In this document: positions 1 to 8,063 of the stretch, piece after piece
Layout: each line of letters opens with the position of its first letter
Position numbering within the stretch: the stretch's first letter is position 1
From: JAFAVZ01 sp036009105
GTDB lineage: Bacteria > Acidobacteriota > Thermoanaerobaculia > Gp7-AA8
DNA length: 64,000 nucleotides
Direction: 5' to 3'
NCBI GenBank assembly: GCA_036009105.1
Contig: DASYMJ010000009.1
Span: 1 to 64,000 of the forward strand
Translations under genes and position numbers: made by a program
Notes under the pieces: generated by a model
Database searches by the model: none
Told to the model about the DNA's origin: nothing
Seen by the model: only the letters and a program-made list of their open reading frames with translations

Positions 1-62
1 CCGTAGCCCGCCGGGCCGGGGTTGCCGCGGGAGGCGCCGTCGACATAGGCAATGATCTTCAG
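1..62 (-). CDS. rnhA: Ribonuclease HI-like protein, N-terminus only (runs off the window)
   Basis: The first 21 codons on the minus strand read KIIAYVDGASRGNPGPAGYG, the N-terminal strand of RNase HI with the first catalytic Asp (YVDG) followed by the typical SRGNPGPAG turn. RNase HI cleaves the RNA strand of RNA:DNA hybrids in the cytoplasm. The reading frame has no ATG, GTG or TTG near the motif; a GGAG about 11 nt upstream points to CTG at 62-60, which overlaps the TGA stop of the preceding zinc-ribbon gene (CTGA). A zinc-ribbon/coiled-coil gene directly upstream of an RNase H gene is a common bacterial pairing, which supports the call. Only the fragment is visible, so the family is firm but completeness and start are not. 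Confidence 0.8.
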   Translation of the reverse strand, partial: MKIIAYVDGASRGNPGPAGY

Positions 63-766
63 GATGTGGGTTTCTCCTGGTAGAGGATTCGGTAGCAGCC
101 TTCGCAGTGCACCATCTCGCCGCGCTTGAGGCGCTGCATGAGCGCCGGGCGGACGCGCGAGCGGCAGGCGGTGCAGGAATCGTTCATGACCTTGGCCACG
201 GCGATCTTCCCGCGCTGGGAGTAGATCTTCTGGAAGTCGCGGCGGAGCGGCTCGGGGACGGTGGCCTCGATCTCCGCGGCGCGCTTGCGCAGAGCTGCCG
301 TCTCCTTGCGCAGGTCGCCCAGGGAGTGCTGCCACGACTCGTGCTCGGCGTCGTGGCGGAGCTTGAGGTCCTCGTGGCCGGCCTTGCGCTCATCGAGCTG
401 CTTCTGGATCCCGTCCGCCTCGGTCATCTGCTTGAGGGACGAGTCCTCCAGCTCCTTGACGTGCTTGCGCGTGGCGTCGATCTCTTTCCAGGCGGCGGCG
501 TACTGCTGCTGGTTTTTGACCTGCATCAGGTTGCCCTGGTACTTCTTGAGCAGCTCCTGCTGGTCCGACAGCTCGCCGTCGACGCGGCGCCGCTCTTTGG
601 CCAGGCTCTCCAGCGCGGCGTCGAGCCGGGCCACCTCCTCGTTCGCCGCTTCCCACTCCCGATCCACCGCGGCGAAGGACTCGGGTTTGACTTCCATCAG
701 CTTCTCGCGCTCGGCAAGCTGCGTCAGCACGACCTGCAGCTCCCACAGTTTTTCAACGTCGCTCAA
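59..766 (-). CDS. Coiled-coil protein with C-terminal C4 zinc ribbon (DUF164/CdsZ type)
   Basis: A long charged helical region (about residues 1-180, rich in E, K, Q and L in heptad spacing, no Pro) is followed by a four-cysteine zinc ribbon: CTAC ... CEGC near the C-terminus. This is the architecture of the zf-RING_7 (DUF164) family, found across bacteria; its precise role is not established in general and nucleic-acid binding is only inferred. Start choice: an in-frame GTG exists at 787, but a textbook AGGAGG lies 5 nt before a TTG at 766 (product begins MSDVEKLWELQ), so TTG is preferred. The stop overlaps the RNase HI start, so the two are probably translated together. The gene lies downstream of a tRNA with its own terminator. 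Confidence 0.85.
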   Translation of the reverse strand: MSDVEKLWELQVVLTQLAEREKLMEVKPESFAAVDREWEAANEEVARLDAALESLAKERRRVDGELSDQQELLKKYQGNLMQVKNQQQYAAAWKEIDATRKHVKELEDSSLKQMTEADGIQKQLDERKAGHEDLKLRHDAEHESWQHSLGDLRKETAALRKRAAEIEATVPEPLRRDFQKIYSQRGKIAVAKVMNDSCTACRSRVRPALMQRLKRGEMVHCEGCYRILYQEKPTS

Positions 767-862
767 CGGCACCTCCTGAGCCGGCACGGCCGGCGGCGTC
801 GGTCGGCCAAGCCTTCACGAGGGTTGCCCCTCTCACCGACCGTTTCGATGTCCCTGGGAAAC

Positions 863-891
863 AAAAAAGGCGTTCCTCGGTCGGAACGCCT
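863..891 (-). terminator. Rho-independent terminator behind the tRNA gene
   Basis: On the minus strand AGGCGTTCC, a 6-nt loop and GGAACGCCT form a perfect 9-bp stem followed directly by TTTTTTG. It lies about 55 nt beyond the tRNA 3' end and before the zinc-ribbon gene, so it should end the tRNA transcript. Confidence 0.9.
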
Positions 892-944
892 GTTGCGGAT
901 GCGAGTGGTCTGTCGTCTCGGATTCGAATGTGCATCGCCCCTCG

Positions 945-1020
945 TGGTGGGTCCACCAGGATTCGAACCTGGGACCTGCCGGTTATGAGCCGGTAGCTCT
1001 AACCGCTGAGCTATGGACCC
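945..1020 (-). tRNA. tRNA with CAU anticodon (elongator Met or Ile2)
   Basis: The minus strand folds into a full cloverleaf of 76 nt with encoded CCA: acceptor GGGTCCA/TGGACCC (7 bp), D arm GCTC...GAGC, anticodon loop CTCATAA, T arm CCAGG-TTCGAAT-CCTGG, discriminator A. The anticodon CAU could be elongator tRNA-Met or tRNA-Ile2 (C34 modified to lysidine by TilS); an initiator is excluded because the 1-72 pair is G-C and the anticodon stem lacks the three G-C pairs of initiators. The top of the anticodon stem shows an A27-C43 mismatch. Sequence around the anticodon (GGCTCATAACC) resembles known Ile2 tRNAs but this does not decide the identity. Confidence 0.95.
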
Positions 1021-1029
1021 GGACGGGCG

Positions 1030-1037
1030 ATTCTATA
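1030..1037 (-). promoter_or_regulatory. Possible -10 element of the tRNA gene
   Basis: TATAGAAT lies 10-17 nt upstream of the tRNA 5' end on the minus strand, a suitable place for a sigma-70 -10 box. The matching -35 region would fall inside the heptad repeat element immediately upstream, and no clear -35 is seen, so this is weak. Confidence 0.3.
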
Positions 1038-1045
1038 TCAGGAGT

Positions 1046-1135
1046 CAGCGATCGGCGATCGGCGATCAGGAGAACGTGATCCACCTTCTCGCCCGGTCTT
1101 CTCCTGATCGCTGATCGCCGATCGCTGATCGCCTA
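1046..1135. repeat. Heptad inverted-repeat element, GATCGGC/GATCAGC type
   Basis: Two arms made of 7-bp words (GCGATCG, GCGATCA) face each other: about 1046-1074 and 1099-1133, ending in the complementary GATCAGGAGAA / TTCTCCTGATC next to a short loop. The element starts inside the TAG stop codon of the LysM gene and ends just before the tRNA promoter region. Related elements occur at 17565-17653 and, as a half element, at 57500-57526. It can form a long hairpin but lacks a T tract, so a terminator role is only possible, not shown. Confidence 0.85.
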
Positions 1136-2359
1136 TCGGGCCTCTACTCTGTCCCCGATCTCCATCGTCCTGCGCATGGACACCACGCGTGCGGTGGCCG
1201 TGTGGTTTTCGGTGGTGAGGATGCCGATCTCCCCCAGGATCTGGCGCGGCTGCCCGCGCACGGGGCTCTCGCGGTAGACGGTGAGGAAATCTCCCGGCTG
1301 GATCTGGTCGTCGCGGCCGAGATTGATCTGCAGGAGATTGCCGACGCCGAGGCCGAAGTCCCAGCCGTCGGACTGGACGATGTAGCCGGAGACCTTGCCG
1401 CTGGGCGGATCGCAGAAGCCGGCGATCTCCGGGATGCGGGCGATGGGGATGGGCAGCTGGGGCAGCGGCTTGAGGCGCGCCCCGGCGTGGACCTCCTTGC
1501 AGGACTGGGAAATGATGGCCCGGGCCCTAGTGTCGTCCGCGCAGAGGACGCGCACCTGGCCCCGGAAGTCCCAGTGCCGGCCGAGGGTCTCGCCGGTGCG
1601 GGGATGCTTCACCAGCTCGCCCGGCTCGACGATGATGTACGTCTCGCCGGCCACGATGCCGGTGGAGGTGCCGCCGCTGATGAAGATCAGGTCTCCCTGC
1701 GAGACGCCGTTGGTCTGCTCCAGCGCGCCTGGCTGGTAGAGCATCTCCACGTCTTCGAAGGACTCGATGAAGTTCGGCATCGGCTCGTTCGGATCGCCGA
1801 TGTAGCCGTAGCAGTAAAGGTCGGCGTCGGTGCCCAGGGGGATCGGGGCGGAGGTGAGGGCGGCGGGGACGATGGTACCGAGAGCGGCGCCGGTGTTGAG
1901 GTCCGTCTCCTGGGCGGCCCCGGGGACGGGGTTGCCGCCGGCCAGCGTGGTCTCGGCGCCGGTGCCGGCGGCTGCGCCGCCCGCCGTGCTCACCGTTCCG
2001 GCCGCGGTGGTGGTCGTGGTGGAGGCGTTGGAGACTTCCCCTTCCACGAGCAGGACGTCGCCGGGGTAGATCCAGTGGGCATCGGTGATCCAGGTGTTGG
2101 ATTCCCACAGCTGGGGCCAGAGGTAGGCGTTGCCGTAGAACTGTTTGGCCAGCGCCCAGAGGGTGTCGCCATGCTTGATGGCGTAGGTCTTCGCGCTGGG
2201 TGGATAGGTGGCCGGATCCGGAGGGTTGTAGGCCGTGAAGTGATCGCCGACGCGATGCAGCTCGCGCGGCGGATGTGACGACTGTTTGGGCCTTGCCGCC
2301 AGGGCCGGAACCGCCATCACGAGCAGGAGAACGGGAACCACCCGACGCACACTGACCAT
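1133..2359 (-). CDS. Secreted LysM-domain protein
   Basis: The N-terminus MVSVRRVVPVLLLVMAVPALA is a clear Sec signal peptide ending in ALA. A LysM domain follows at about residues 60-110 (KTYAIKHGDTLWALAKQFYG ... IYPGDVLLV), a module that binds N-acetylglucosamine in peptidoglycan. A low-complexity Thr/Ala/Gly linker (about 115-160) leads to a roughly 240-residue C-terminal part of beta-rich character that I do not recognise. Of two adjacent ATGs, the second (2359) has the better spacing to GGGAGG. The gene follows a lytic transglycosylase on the same strand, so a role in cell-wall remodelling or anchoring is a reasonable inference. The stop codon lies inside a heptad repeat element. Confidence 0.85.
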   Translation of the reverse strand: MVSVRRVVPVLLLVMAVPALAARPKQSSHPPRELHRVGDHFTAYNPPDPATYPPSAKTYAIKHGDTLWALAKQFYGNAYLWPQLWESNTWITDAHWIYPGDVLLVEGEVSNASTTTTTAAGTVSTAGGAAAGTGAETTLAGGNPVPGAAQETDLNTGAALGTIVPAALTSAPIPLGTDADLYCYGYIGDPNEPMPNFIESFEDVEMLYQPGALEQTNGVSQGDLIFISGGTSTGIVAGETYIIVEPGELVKHPRTGETLGRHWDFRGQVRVLCADDTRARAIISQSCKEVHAGARLKPLPQLPIPIARIPEIAGFCDPPSGKVSGYIVQSDGWDFGLGVGNLLQINLGRDDQIQPGDFLTVYRESPVRGQPRQILGEIGILTTENHTATARVVSMRRTMEIGDRVEAR

Positions 2360-2435
2360 CATCCCCTCCCAGATATCGCCCAACGTTAGCGCAAAGTGCA
2401 GGGAAGAGGCAAGTTAGGAGGGGGTGCGAAGAGGC

Positions 2436-2565
2436 GGCTGCAGCGGACGCGCTGCGCGCGCAGCTGAGCCGCGGTTTAAAGATTTGCCTGCCGGCGCCTT
2501 CTGAGCAGCGTCGAAGCGCATGACCATCGGCTCAGCTGCGCGCGGGAGCGCGTCAGCCTGCAGCC
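2436..2565. repeat. Long imperfect inverted repeat, arms about 37 bp
   Basis: Left arm 2436-2471 begins GGCTGCAG and ends CAGCTGAGCCG; the right arm 2528-2565 is its near-perfect reverse complement (differences are confined to the middle of the arms). The arms are separated by 56 bp. The right arm runs into the TAG stop of the lytic transglycosylase gene and the left arm lies upstream of the LysM gene. It could fold as a strong hairpin in the transglycosylase 3' region and end its transcript or protect it; no T tract is present. Confidence 0.8.
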
Positions 2566-3461
2566 TAGCGCAGCGTCAGCGTCCCGTCCGGCGTGTCCGC
2601 CGCGGCGCCCGTGTAGCGCTTCAGCTGCTCGTTGCGCTTCTCGTAGTTGCGCATGACCTTCCTCACGTAGGTCTGCGTCTCGCGGAAGGGGGGGACGCCG
2701 CCGTAGCGCCTCACGTTGCCTTCACCGGCGTTGTACGCGGCGATGGTCTGCTTCACGTTGCCGTTGAAGCGCTTCTGCAGGTACTTGATGTACTTCACGC
2801 CGGCGTCGACGTTCTGCTCCGGATCGTACAGATCGCGGGCGCCCATCCAGCGGCCGGTGCGGGGCATCAGCTGCATCAGGCCCCGCGCGCCGACCTGCGA
2901 CCGGGCCCGCTCCCGGAACTTCGACTCCTGCTCGATCACCGCCGCCACCAGGGCCGGATCGACATCGTACTTCACCGCCTTGGCGTGAATCAGGTCGCCG
3001 TACGGCATCGAGTCCTCGAAGAACTGGCGGCGGATCGCGTGATTGATGCGCGCCATCTCTTCGTGGAAAAGATCGCGCTTCGCGGCAGGAGCCGGCGCGG
3101 TGCGATCGACGGGCAGCCAGGCGGAGTCGAACATCGACCGCTCGCGCGAGACGAGCGAGTCGGGGAAAACCTGGGAGAGCTTGAACACGGAGTTGGCGGC
3201 GAAGCCGTCGCCCAGCCTGGCCACGACCTTCTGGTCATTGCCGTTCTGCCTGACCACGCGGACAGCATCGAGGTCCTTCTCGATCAGGAAGTGCACGCCG
3301 TCGACGGCTTCCGTGACGCCGCCGATGGAGAGCGCCGCGCCGAGGAGGAGGGTGGCGGCGCCCCGTCCGCCGAGGAGGCGGAGGACCCGGTTGGACTGCT
3401 GTTTCCGTCGCGCTTTGGCCATGCGAATCGTGAGCGAGTCCATCAGGGTCCGTCTGGTCAT
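2565..3461 (-). CDS. Lytic transglycosylase (SLT domain), membrane-anchored
   Basis: The C-terminal half carries a lysozyme-like SLT domain: AVIEQESKF with the catalytic Glu at about residue 176, then GARGLMQLMP and AAYNAGEGNVRRY, all hallmarks of family 1 lytic transglycosylases that cleave the MurNAc-GlcNAc bond with 1,6-anhydro ring formation in the periplasm. The N-terminus has a basic stretch followed by a hydrophobic segment (about residues 33-50), a signal anchor. A middle region (50-140) includes a LysM-poor beta segment I do not recognise. Start ATG at 3461 has GAGG 8 nt upstream. It precedes the LysM gene on the same strand, separated by the long inverted repeat. Confidence 0.9.
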   Translation of the reverse strand: MTRRTLMDSLTIRMAKARRKQQSNRVLRLLGGRGAATLLLGAALSIGGVTEAVDGVHFLIEKDLDAVRVVRQNGNDQKVVARLGDGFAANSVFKLSQVFPDSLVSRERSMFDSAWLPVDRTAPAPAAKRDLFHEEMARINHAIRRQFFEDSMPYGDLIHAKAVKYDVDPALVAAVIEQESKFRERARSQVGARGLMQLMPRTGRWMGARDLYDPEQNVDAGVKYIKYLQKRFNGNVKQTIAAYNAGEGNVRRYGGVPPFRETQTYVRKVMRNYEKRNEQLKRYTGAAADTPDGTLTLR

Positions 3462-3596
3462 CTAGCGTTCCTCATGAGGCGTCCGGTCGATTCAAATAAG
3501 TGGCTTCCGTTCGCAGCGTAACGACCCGCCCGGACCGCTTATTGCCGGGTTGGCCCAGTTTGCCCGTAAGCTCCATGCGCACAATTATTTAGATTT

Positions 3597-6500
3597 TTAG
3601 ATCCATGTATAGTCGAGCCCGGCTTCGGCCACTCCCGGCACCGCGGACGGCATCGTCAGCACCCCCGGACCTCCGTGCGGGGAGAGCGGGAGGATAAAGA
3701 TCGAGTTCTGCAAGGCGCCGTGGCGAAGATGCGTGTTGTCGTCCACGGCGAGGAGATTCGTCATCGCCTCCGCCTCGATGTTGTTGACGTTCAGCGGGGT
3801 GACGAGGTCGTAGTGGCCGAGGAGCAGGCCGAGGGCGGCGGCGGCGACGGCAGGCGAGTCGATGAAAGCGGAGATCTCGGCGTCGTACTGCATGCTGCGA
3901 TACGACCAGTTGGCCGAGCCGACGACCAGCGTGTCGTCGATGATGGCGATCTTGCCGTGCGTGTAGATGAAGTCCTGCCGCGCCTTGCTCAGGCAGGCAT
4001 AGAGGTGAAAATTCGCCTCCACGCTGAGGATGCTTCCGAACGGCACGACCACCGGCCCGCCGCCGAGGATGAGCTGGAAGGTCAGGCTGTCTTCTTCGAA
4101 CCATACCGTGTCGGGATCCGTGACGAACGCGTCGTCCACCGTCCAGGCGTTGCAGAGCGCCGGGTCGACCGATTGGGGGCCGGCGCCGGCGCCGAGGTCA
4201 TAGTGGACGCGCGTCACCTTCTGTGCCCCGGCGAGCGTGCGCAGGCGCAGCGCCAGCTGCAGCCAGGAGCGGCGGTTGAGATAGCCGGAGCCGCCGCCCT
4301 GGCGCGGCACGATGATCACCACCGGCATGTCCACCCCGGCCAGGCGCCGCGTCTCGTGGCGGGTGTAGATGGCGCGCACGATCTGCGGATCGCCGAAGTG
4401 ATAGTTCTCCATGTAGATGAACGTGTTCGCGGCATTGATCTTCGCGAGCAGCAGATCGAGGATGTGCGTGTACCGCGTTTCGCCGACCGCACGCGTCGTG
4501 GCGATCGTCACCGTACGGTTGTCGACGTGGTTGTTCTGCTTTGTCGTGTTCTCCCGGATCGTCACCGCCGTCTGCCGCACCGTCACCGCTGAGGACCACG
4601 CGAAGTTCCGGGCGCGGACCGTACCGGCGGCTCCGATTGCATCCCACATCCACTGCCGCGCCGTCACGTCCGCCTTCTTCCAGCGCCGCACCCACTCCGC
4701 TTCCACATCGTCCGTCGCCGGCCCGACCAGCCGCACCGCCGCATCGTGCCAGGTGCCGTTCGCGTGCGCGGCGTCGGAGAAGTAGTTCGAGGCCAGATTG
4801 ATCCCGCCGATCACCGCCGTGCGCTGGCCGGCGATGGAGAAGATGGCGATCTTCTGGTGGAGAGAGGAGCCGAGCGGCCCCTCGTAGCGCTCGTGGAAAA
4901 CGCGGGCCCGGCCGGCGCCGGCCAGCCCCACCACGGCCTGATCGAGCGCGGCCACCGCCTCGCCGAAAGCGATGTTCAGGGGCCGGACGCCGGCCGCCTC
5001 GCTGACCTGCCGTTCCGCCTGGCCGGGATCCCACAGGATGATGTCGACGTCGTGGCCGGCGCGGATGACCTGATCGATATAAGTCCGCAGCAGGTGCGCC
5101 GGAAAGCCCTGGCAGGCGGCGCCGCCCAGCCAAACGTCTTTCTCCACCATCCAGAACGCCAGCCGCACGTAGGTGAGCGGATGGGGCGGCGCGCTGCGCA
5201 CATCGTTCATCAGCGTCTGCAGCTCGGTAAAGTACGCCGCGCCGTCCATCAGGAAATGGGCCTGGTTGTTCCCCGTCTCGGCCGGCGTGGCGACGTACGT
5301 GAAGCCTCCCGGCAGAGGCGCTGAGGCCGGTTCGTTCGGATTGCGCACCGCGACGTCGACCGCCGCCGCGGTATGCGGCGGGACACGGACGGAGATCGTC
5401 GTCCCGTTCGTAAAGACCGTATCCGCCGCGGCGACGGCGACGTTATCCACCAGCACCGCCGCGCCGCGGATGAAATCGGTCCCGGTGACGGTGATCCATC
5501 GCCCCCCCTCCACCGGCCCGTTCGGCGGCACCACCGCCGTCACGGCGGGCGGCAGGCGGTAAGTGAAGTCGTTCGCCAGCTGGCCGGCGGCCGCATGCGG
5601 GTTCGTGACGTCGACGTGGGCCGGCCCCACGACATGGATCGGGGTCCGCGCGGTGAGGGTGGTCGCGGACAGGCGGTTGATGAGGGTGGCCTGCGTGCCG
5701 CCGATGTCGATGCGCGGATTCTTCGCGAAGCCGGTCCCGCTGATGGTGACCGTGCGGCCGCCCGTCGTCCGCCCGTCAATCGGGTCAATCGCCGTCACTT
5801 GGGCCACGTCGTAGTAAGTGAAGCCGGCGGCGGCTGTCCCGGTGCGGCGGACCACGACGTCCACCGCTGCGGCCGCCGCGGCGAGCGGCGTCGTGATGCG
5901 CAGCGCCTGGGCGGAGTCGATGGTGAGGGCCGTGCCGGGAAGTCCACCTATCGTGACGGCCACGCCATCGCCGAAGCCGCCGCCGGCGATCACGAGCACG
6001 CTGTTGCCGGCCAGCGGCCCGGCGGCGGGATCGACGTCCATCGCCGCCTGGTAGGTGAAGCCTCCCGCGGACGTCAGCACCTGGGGGACTCGCCCCTCCC
6101 CTTCCGCGCCCGCCACCGTGCCGCGCACTTCGACATCCACCGCCGCGGCTGCGCCGGGCGGCGCGGTCACGACGATCTCGATGGGGGAGCGGGACACCAC
6201 TGGCGCCGCCGTGATCCCGAAATTGACGGCAGCGTCATCCGGAAAGCCGCGGCCGCGGATGGCCACGCGCGTGCCGCCGACCGTCCGCCCCCTGGCGGGG
6301 AGGATGGCCGTGATCGCCGCGTCGCCCACGCTCGGCTGGGCGAGATCGAAATAGGTGAAGGCGTTGGCAAAGCGCGTCTCCCGCACCACCGTGACGTCGA
6401 CCGCCCCCGCTGCCAGCACGGCCGGCGCGGTCACAGTCAGCTGCGTCGCCGACACGACGTTCGGCATCAGGCCGGGGGTGCCGCCGAAATCGACCGCCAT

Positions 6501-8063
6501 CCCCTCGCCGAAGCCTTCGCCGTCGATCGTGACCGCGAGGCCGGCCAGCGGCCCCTCATCCGGATCGAGCTTCGTGACGGTGGAGTAGGTGAAGGCATTG
6601 CGCAGCACGCTCGTCCCCACCGCCACGTCGACCGTGCCCCGCGCGTGGAGCGGAGCGGTCGCGGTGATCCGGCCGGCGTTCGCCACCACCACGTTCGTCG
6701 CCGGCACGCCGCCGAACGTCACCGCGGGCATCCCCTGGAAGCGGGCGCCGAGGATCACCACGTTCGTGAGCGCGCCGGTGGGGCCGCGTTTCGGCTCGAC
6801 GGAAGTGACGTCCGTGTACGTGAAGCCGTTCACCAGCGTCCCGGCCGCCCCCTGGGGATTCCTGGCCACGACGTTCACCGCTCCGGCGGCGTGCCCCGCC
6901 GGGACGACGGTCAGGGTGGTGGGGCTGACCCAGGCCACGACGGCCGGGTTGCCGCCGATGGTCACCGCGACATCCGGCTCGAAACCGGTGCCGCTGACCG
7001 TCACCGGGTGTCCACCCGCGGTGATGCCGACCGGCGGATCGACGGCGGTGACCGTCGCCGCCTCGACGAAGGTGTACCCGTTCGGCAGCGTCACCGCGGG
7101 CTCGGCACCGACCTGCACCACCACATCGGCGACGCCCGGCCCCTGCGCGGCCGTCGTCGCATTGATGGTCGTTCCGTTCGAAGCGTTGACCACCGCCGCC
7201 GCGCCGATGGTGACGGCCACCCCGGCGTTGGCGAACCGTTCGCCCCTGATGACGACGGCCGTCGCCTGATTCGCCGGACCGCGTTTCGGATTGATCTCCG
7301 CGATCTTCGCCCCCTCGTAGCGGAGCGCGCTCGTCAGCGTCACCGGCACGCCGGCATTCGTCACGGTGACGTCCACCACCCCCGCCGCATGCGCCGGCGC
7401 GACAAGGGTGAGCTGCGTGTCGGAGTTGACCACCGGGATGACGTTCGTGACGTCGACGTCGACCGAGTTCACGCCGGTGAAGAAGCGCCCCCGGATGACG
7501 AGGTTGCCGCCGGTCAGGGGGAGCAGCTTCGGCTCCACGGCGGTGACCTGCGGCGCCGAGTAGGCGATCGAGCGCCGTTTCCTGGTCCCTGCGCCGGAGC
7601 CGCCGGCAATCCTGATCGTTACGTCGGCCAGCACGGCCGCGTTGAGGATCGGGCCGTTGCAGCGCACCTCCTGCCGCGAGACGACGTTGACCGCCGCGAC
7701 GGCAGCACCGCCGATGGTGATCGTATGGCCGGCGTCGAACCCCTCGCCCCGAATGATCACTGCCGGGGCCGCTCCGAGCGCACAGGCCTCGGGCATCACC
7801 GAGTCGATGACGGGCGTGAAGTGAAACTGCCGCGTCACCGCCGGCTCGCCCGGGTTCTGCACCGTGACGGTGATGCTGCGCGCGTAGGCCGCGAGAGGCG
7901 TGACGACCTTCAGCTGCGTGGCGGAGACGAATTCCACGTCCACGTCCGTCGCGACGAAGCGGACCTCGACGTCTGCCCGGAAGCCGGTCCCGGTGAGGGT
8001 GAGCGTCTGCCCTCCCTTGACGCTGCCGGAGGTCGGCTGGATGTTCGTGAAGGTGGCCGGCAT
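3597..8063 (-). CDS. Giant IPT/TIG-repeat protein with C-terminal phospholipase D domain
   Basis: About 11 IPT/TIG immunoglobulin-like repeats fill residues 1-920; each opens with a motif such as VTAVDPPVGITAGG and continues V.I.G.GF. A phospholipase D superfamily domain follows (about 930-1488) with two HKD motifs: HQKIAIF...GGINLASN near residue 1066 and THGKIAIIDD...GSANWSYRS near 1365. Two HKD motifs in one chain form one active site that hydrolyses phosphodiester bonds, usually of phospholipids. There is no signal peptide, so secretion by Sec is unlikely. The start ATG overlaps the TGA of the upstream LysM/peptidoglycan-binding gene by one base, and that gene overlaps another small gene; the three look like one translation-coupled unit. 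I infer a secreted lipase-type effector, perhaps delivered by a contractile system, but no such apparatus is in the window. Confidence 0.85.
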   Translation of the reverse strand: MPATFTNIQPTSGSVKGGQTLTLTGTGFRADVEVRFVATDVDVEFVSATQLKVVTPLAAYARSITVTVQNPGEPAVTRQFHFTPVIDSVMPEACALGAAPAVIIRGEGFDAGHTITIGGAAVAAVNVVSRQEVRCNGPILNAAVLADVTIRIAGGSGAGTRKRRSIAYSAPQVTAVEPKLLPLTGGNLVIRGRFFTGVNSVDVDVTNVIPVVNSDTQLTLVAPAHAAGVVDVTVTNAGVPVTLTSALRYEGAKIAEINPKRGPANQATAVVIRGERFANAGVAVTIGAAAVVNASNGTTINATTAAQGPGVADVVVQVGAEPAVTLPNGYTFVEAATVTAVDPPVGITAGGHPVTVSGTGFEPDVAVTIGGNPAVVAWVSPTTLTVVPAGHAAGAVNVVARNPQGAAGTLVNGFTYTDVTSVEPKRGPTGALTNVVILGARFQGMPAVTFGGVPATNVVVANAGRITATAPLHARGTVDVAVGTSVLRNAFTYSTVTKLDPDEGPLAGLAVTIDGEGFGEGMAVDFGGTPGLMPNVVSATQLTVTAPAVLAAGAVDVTVVRETRFANAFTYFDLAQPSVGDAAITAILPARGRTVGGTRVAIRGRGFPDDAAVNFGITAAPVVSRSPIEIVVTAPPGAAAAVDVEVRGTVAGAEGEGRVPQVLTSAGGFTYQAAMDVDPAAGPLAGNSVLVIAGGGFGDGVAVTIGGLPGTALTIDSAQALRITTPLAAAAAAVDVVVRRTGTAAAGFTYYDVAQVTAIDPIDGRTTGGRTVTISGTGFAKNPRIDIGGTQATLINRLSATTLTARTPIHVVGPAHVDVTNPHAAAGQLANDFTYRLPPAVTAVVPPNGPVEGGRWITVTGTDFIRGAAVLVDNVAVAAADTVFTNGTTISVRVPPHTAAAVDVAVRNPNEPASAPLPGGFTYVATPAETGNNQAHFLMDGAAYFTELQTLMNDVRSAPPHPLTYVRLAFWMVEKDVWLGGAACQGFPAHLLRTYIDQVIRAGHDVDIILWDPGQAERQVSEAAGVRPLNIAFGEAVAALDQAVVGLAGAGRARVFHERYEGPLGSSLHQKIAIFSIAGQRTAVIGGINLASNYFSDAAHANGTWHDAAVRLVGPATDDVEAEWVRRWKKADVTARQWMWDAIGAAGTVRARNFAWSSAVTVRQTAVTIRENTTKQNNHVDNRTVTIATTRAVGETRYTHILDLLLAKINAANTFIYMENYHFGDPQIVRAIYTRHETRRLAGVDMPVVIIVPRQGGGSGYLNRRSWLQLALRLRTLAGAQKVTRVHYDLGAGAGPQSVDPALCNAWTVDDAFVTDPDTVWFEEDSLTFQLILGGGPVVVPFGSILSVEANFHLYACLSKARQDFIYTHGKIAIIDDTLVVGSANWSYRSMQYDAEISAFIDSPAVAAAALGLLLGHYDLVTPLNVNNIEAEAMTNLLAVDDNTHLRHGALQNSIFILPLSPHGGPGVLTMPSAVPGVAEAGLDYTWI

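Noticed and set aside
1046..1135. Heptad elements as CRISPR arrays
   Set aside because: Units are 7 bp, directly adjacent and inverted between arms; there are no spacers and no cas genes.
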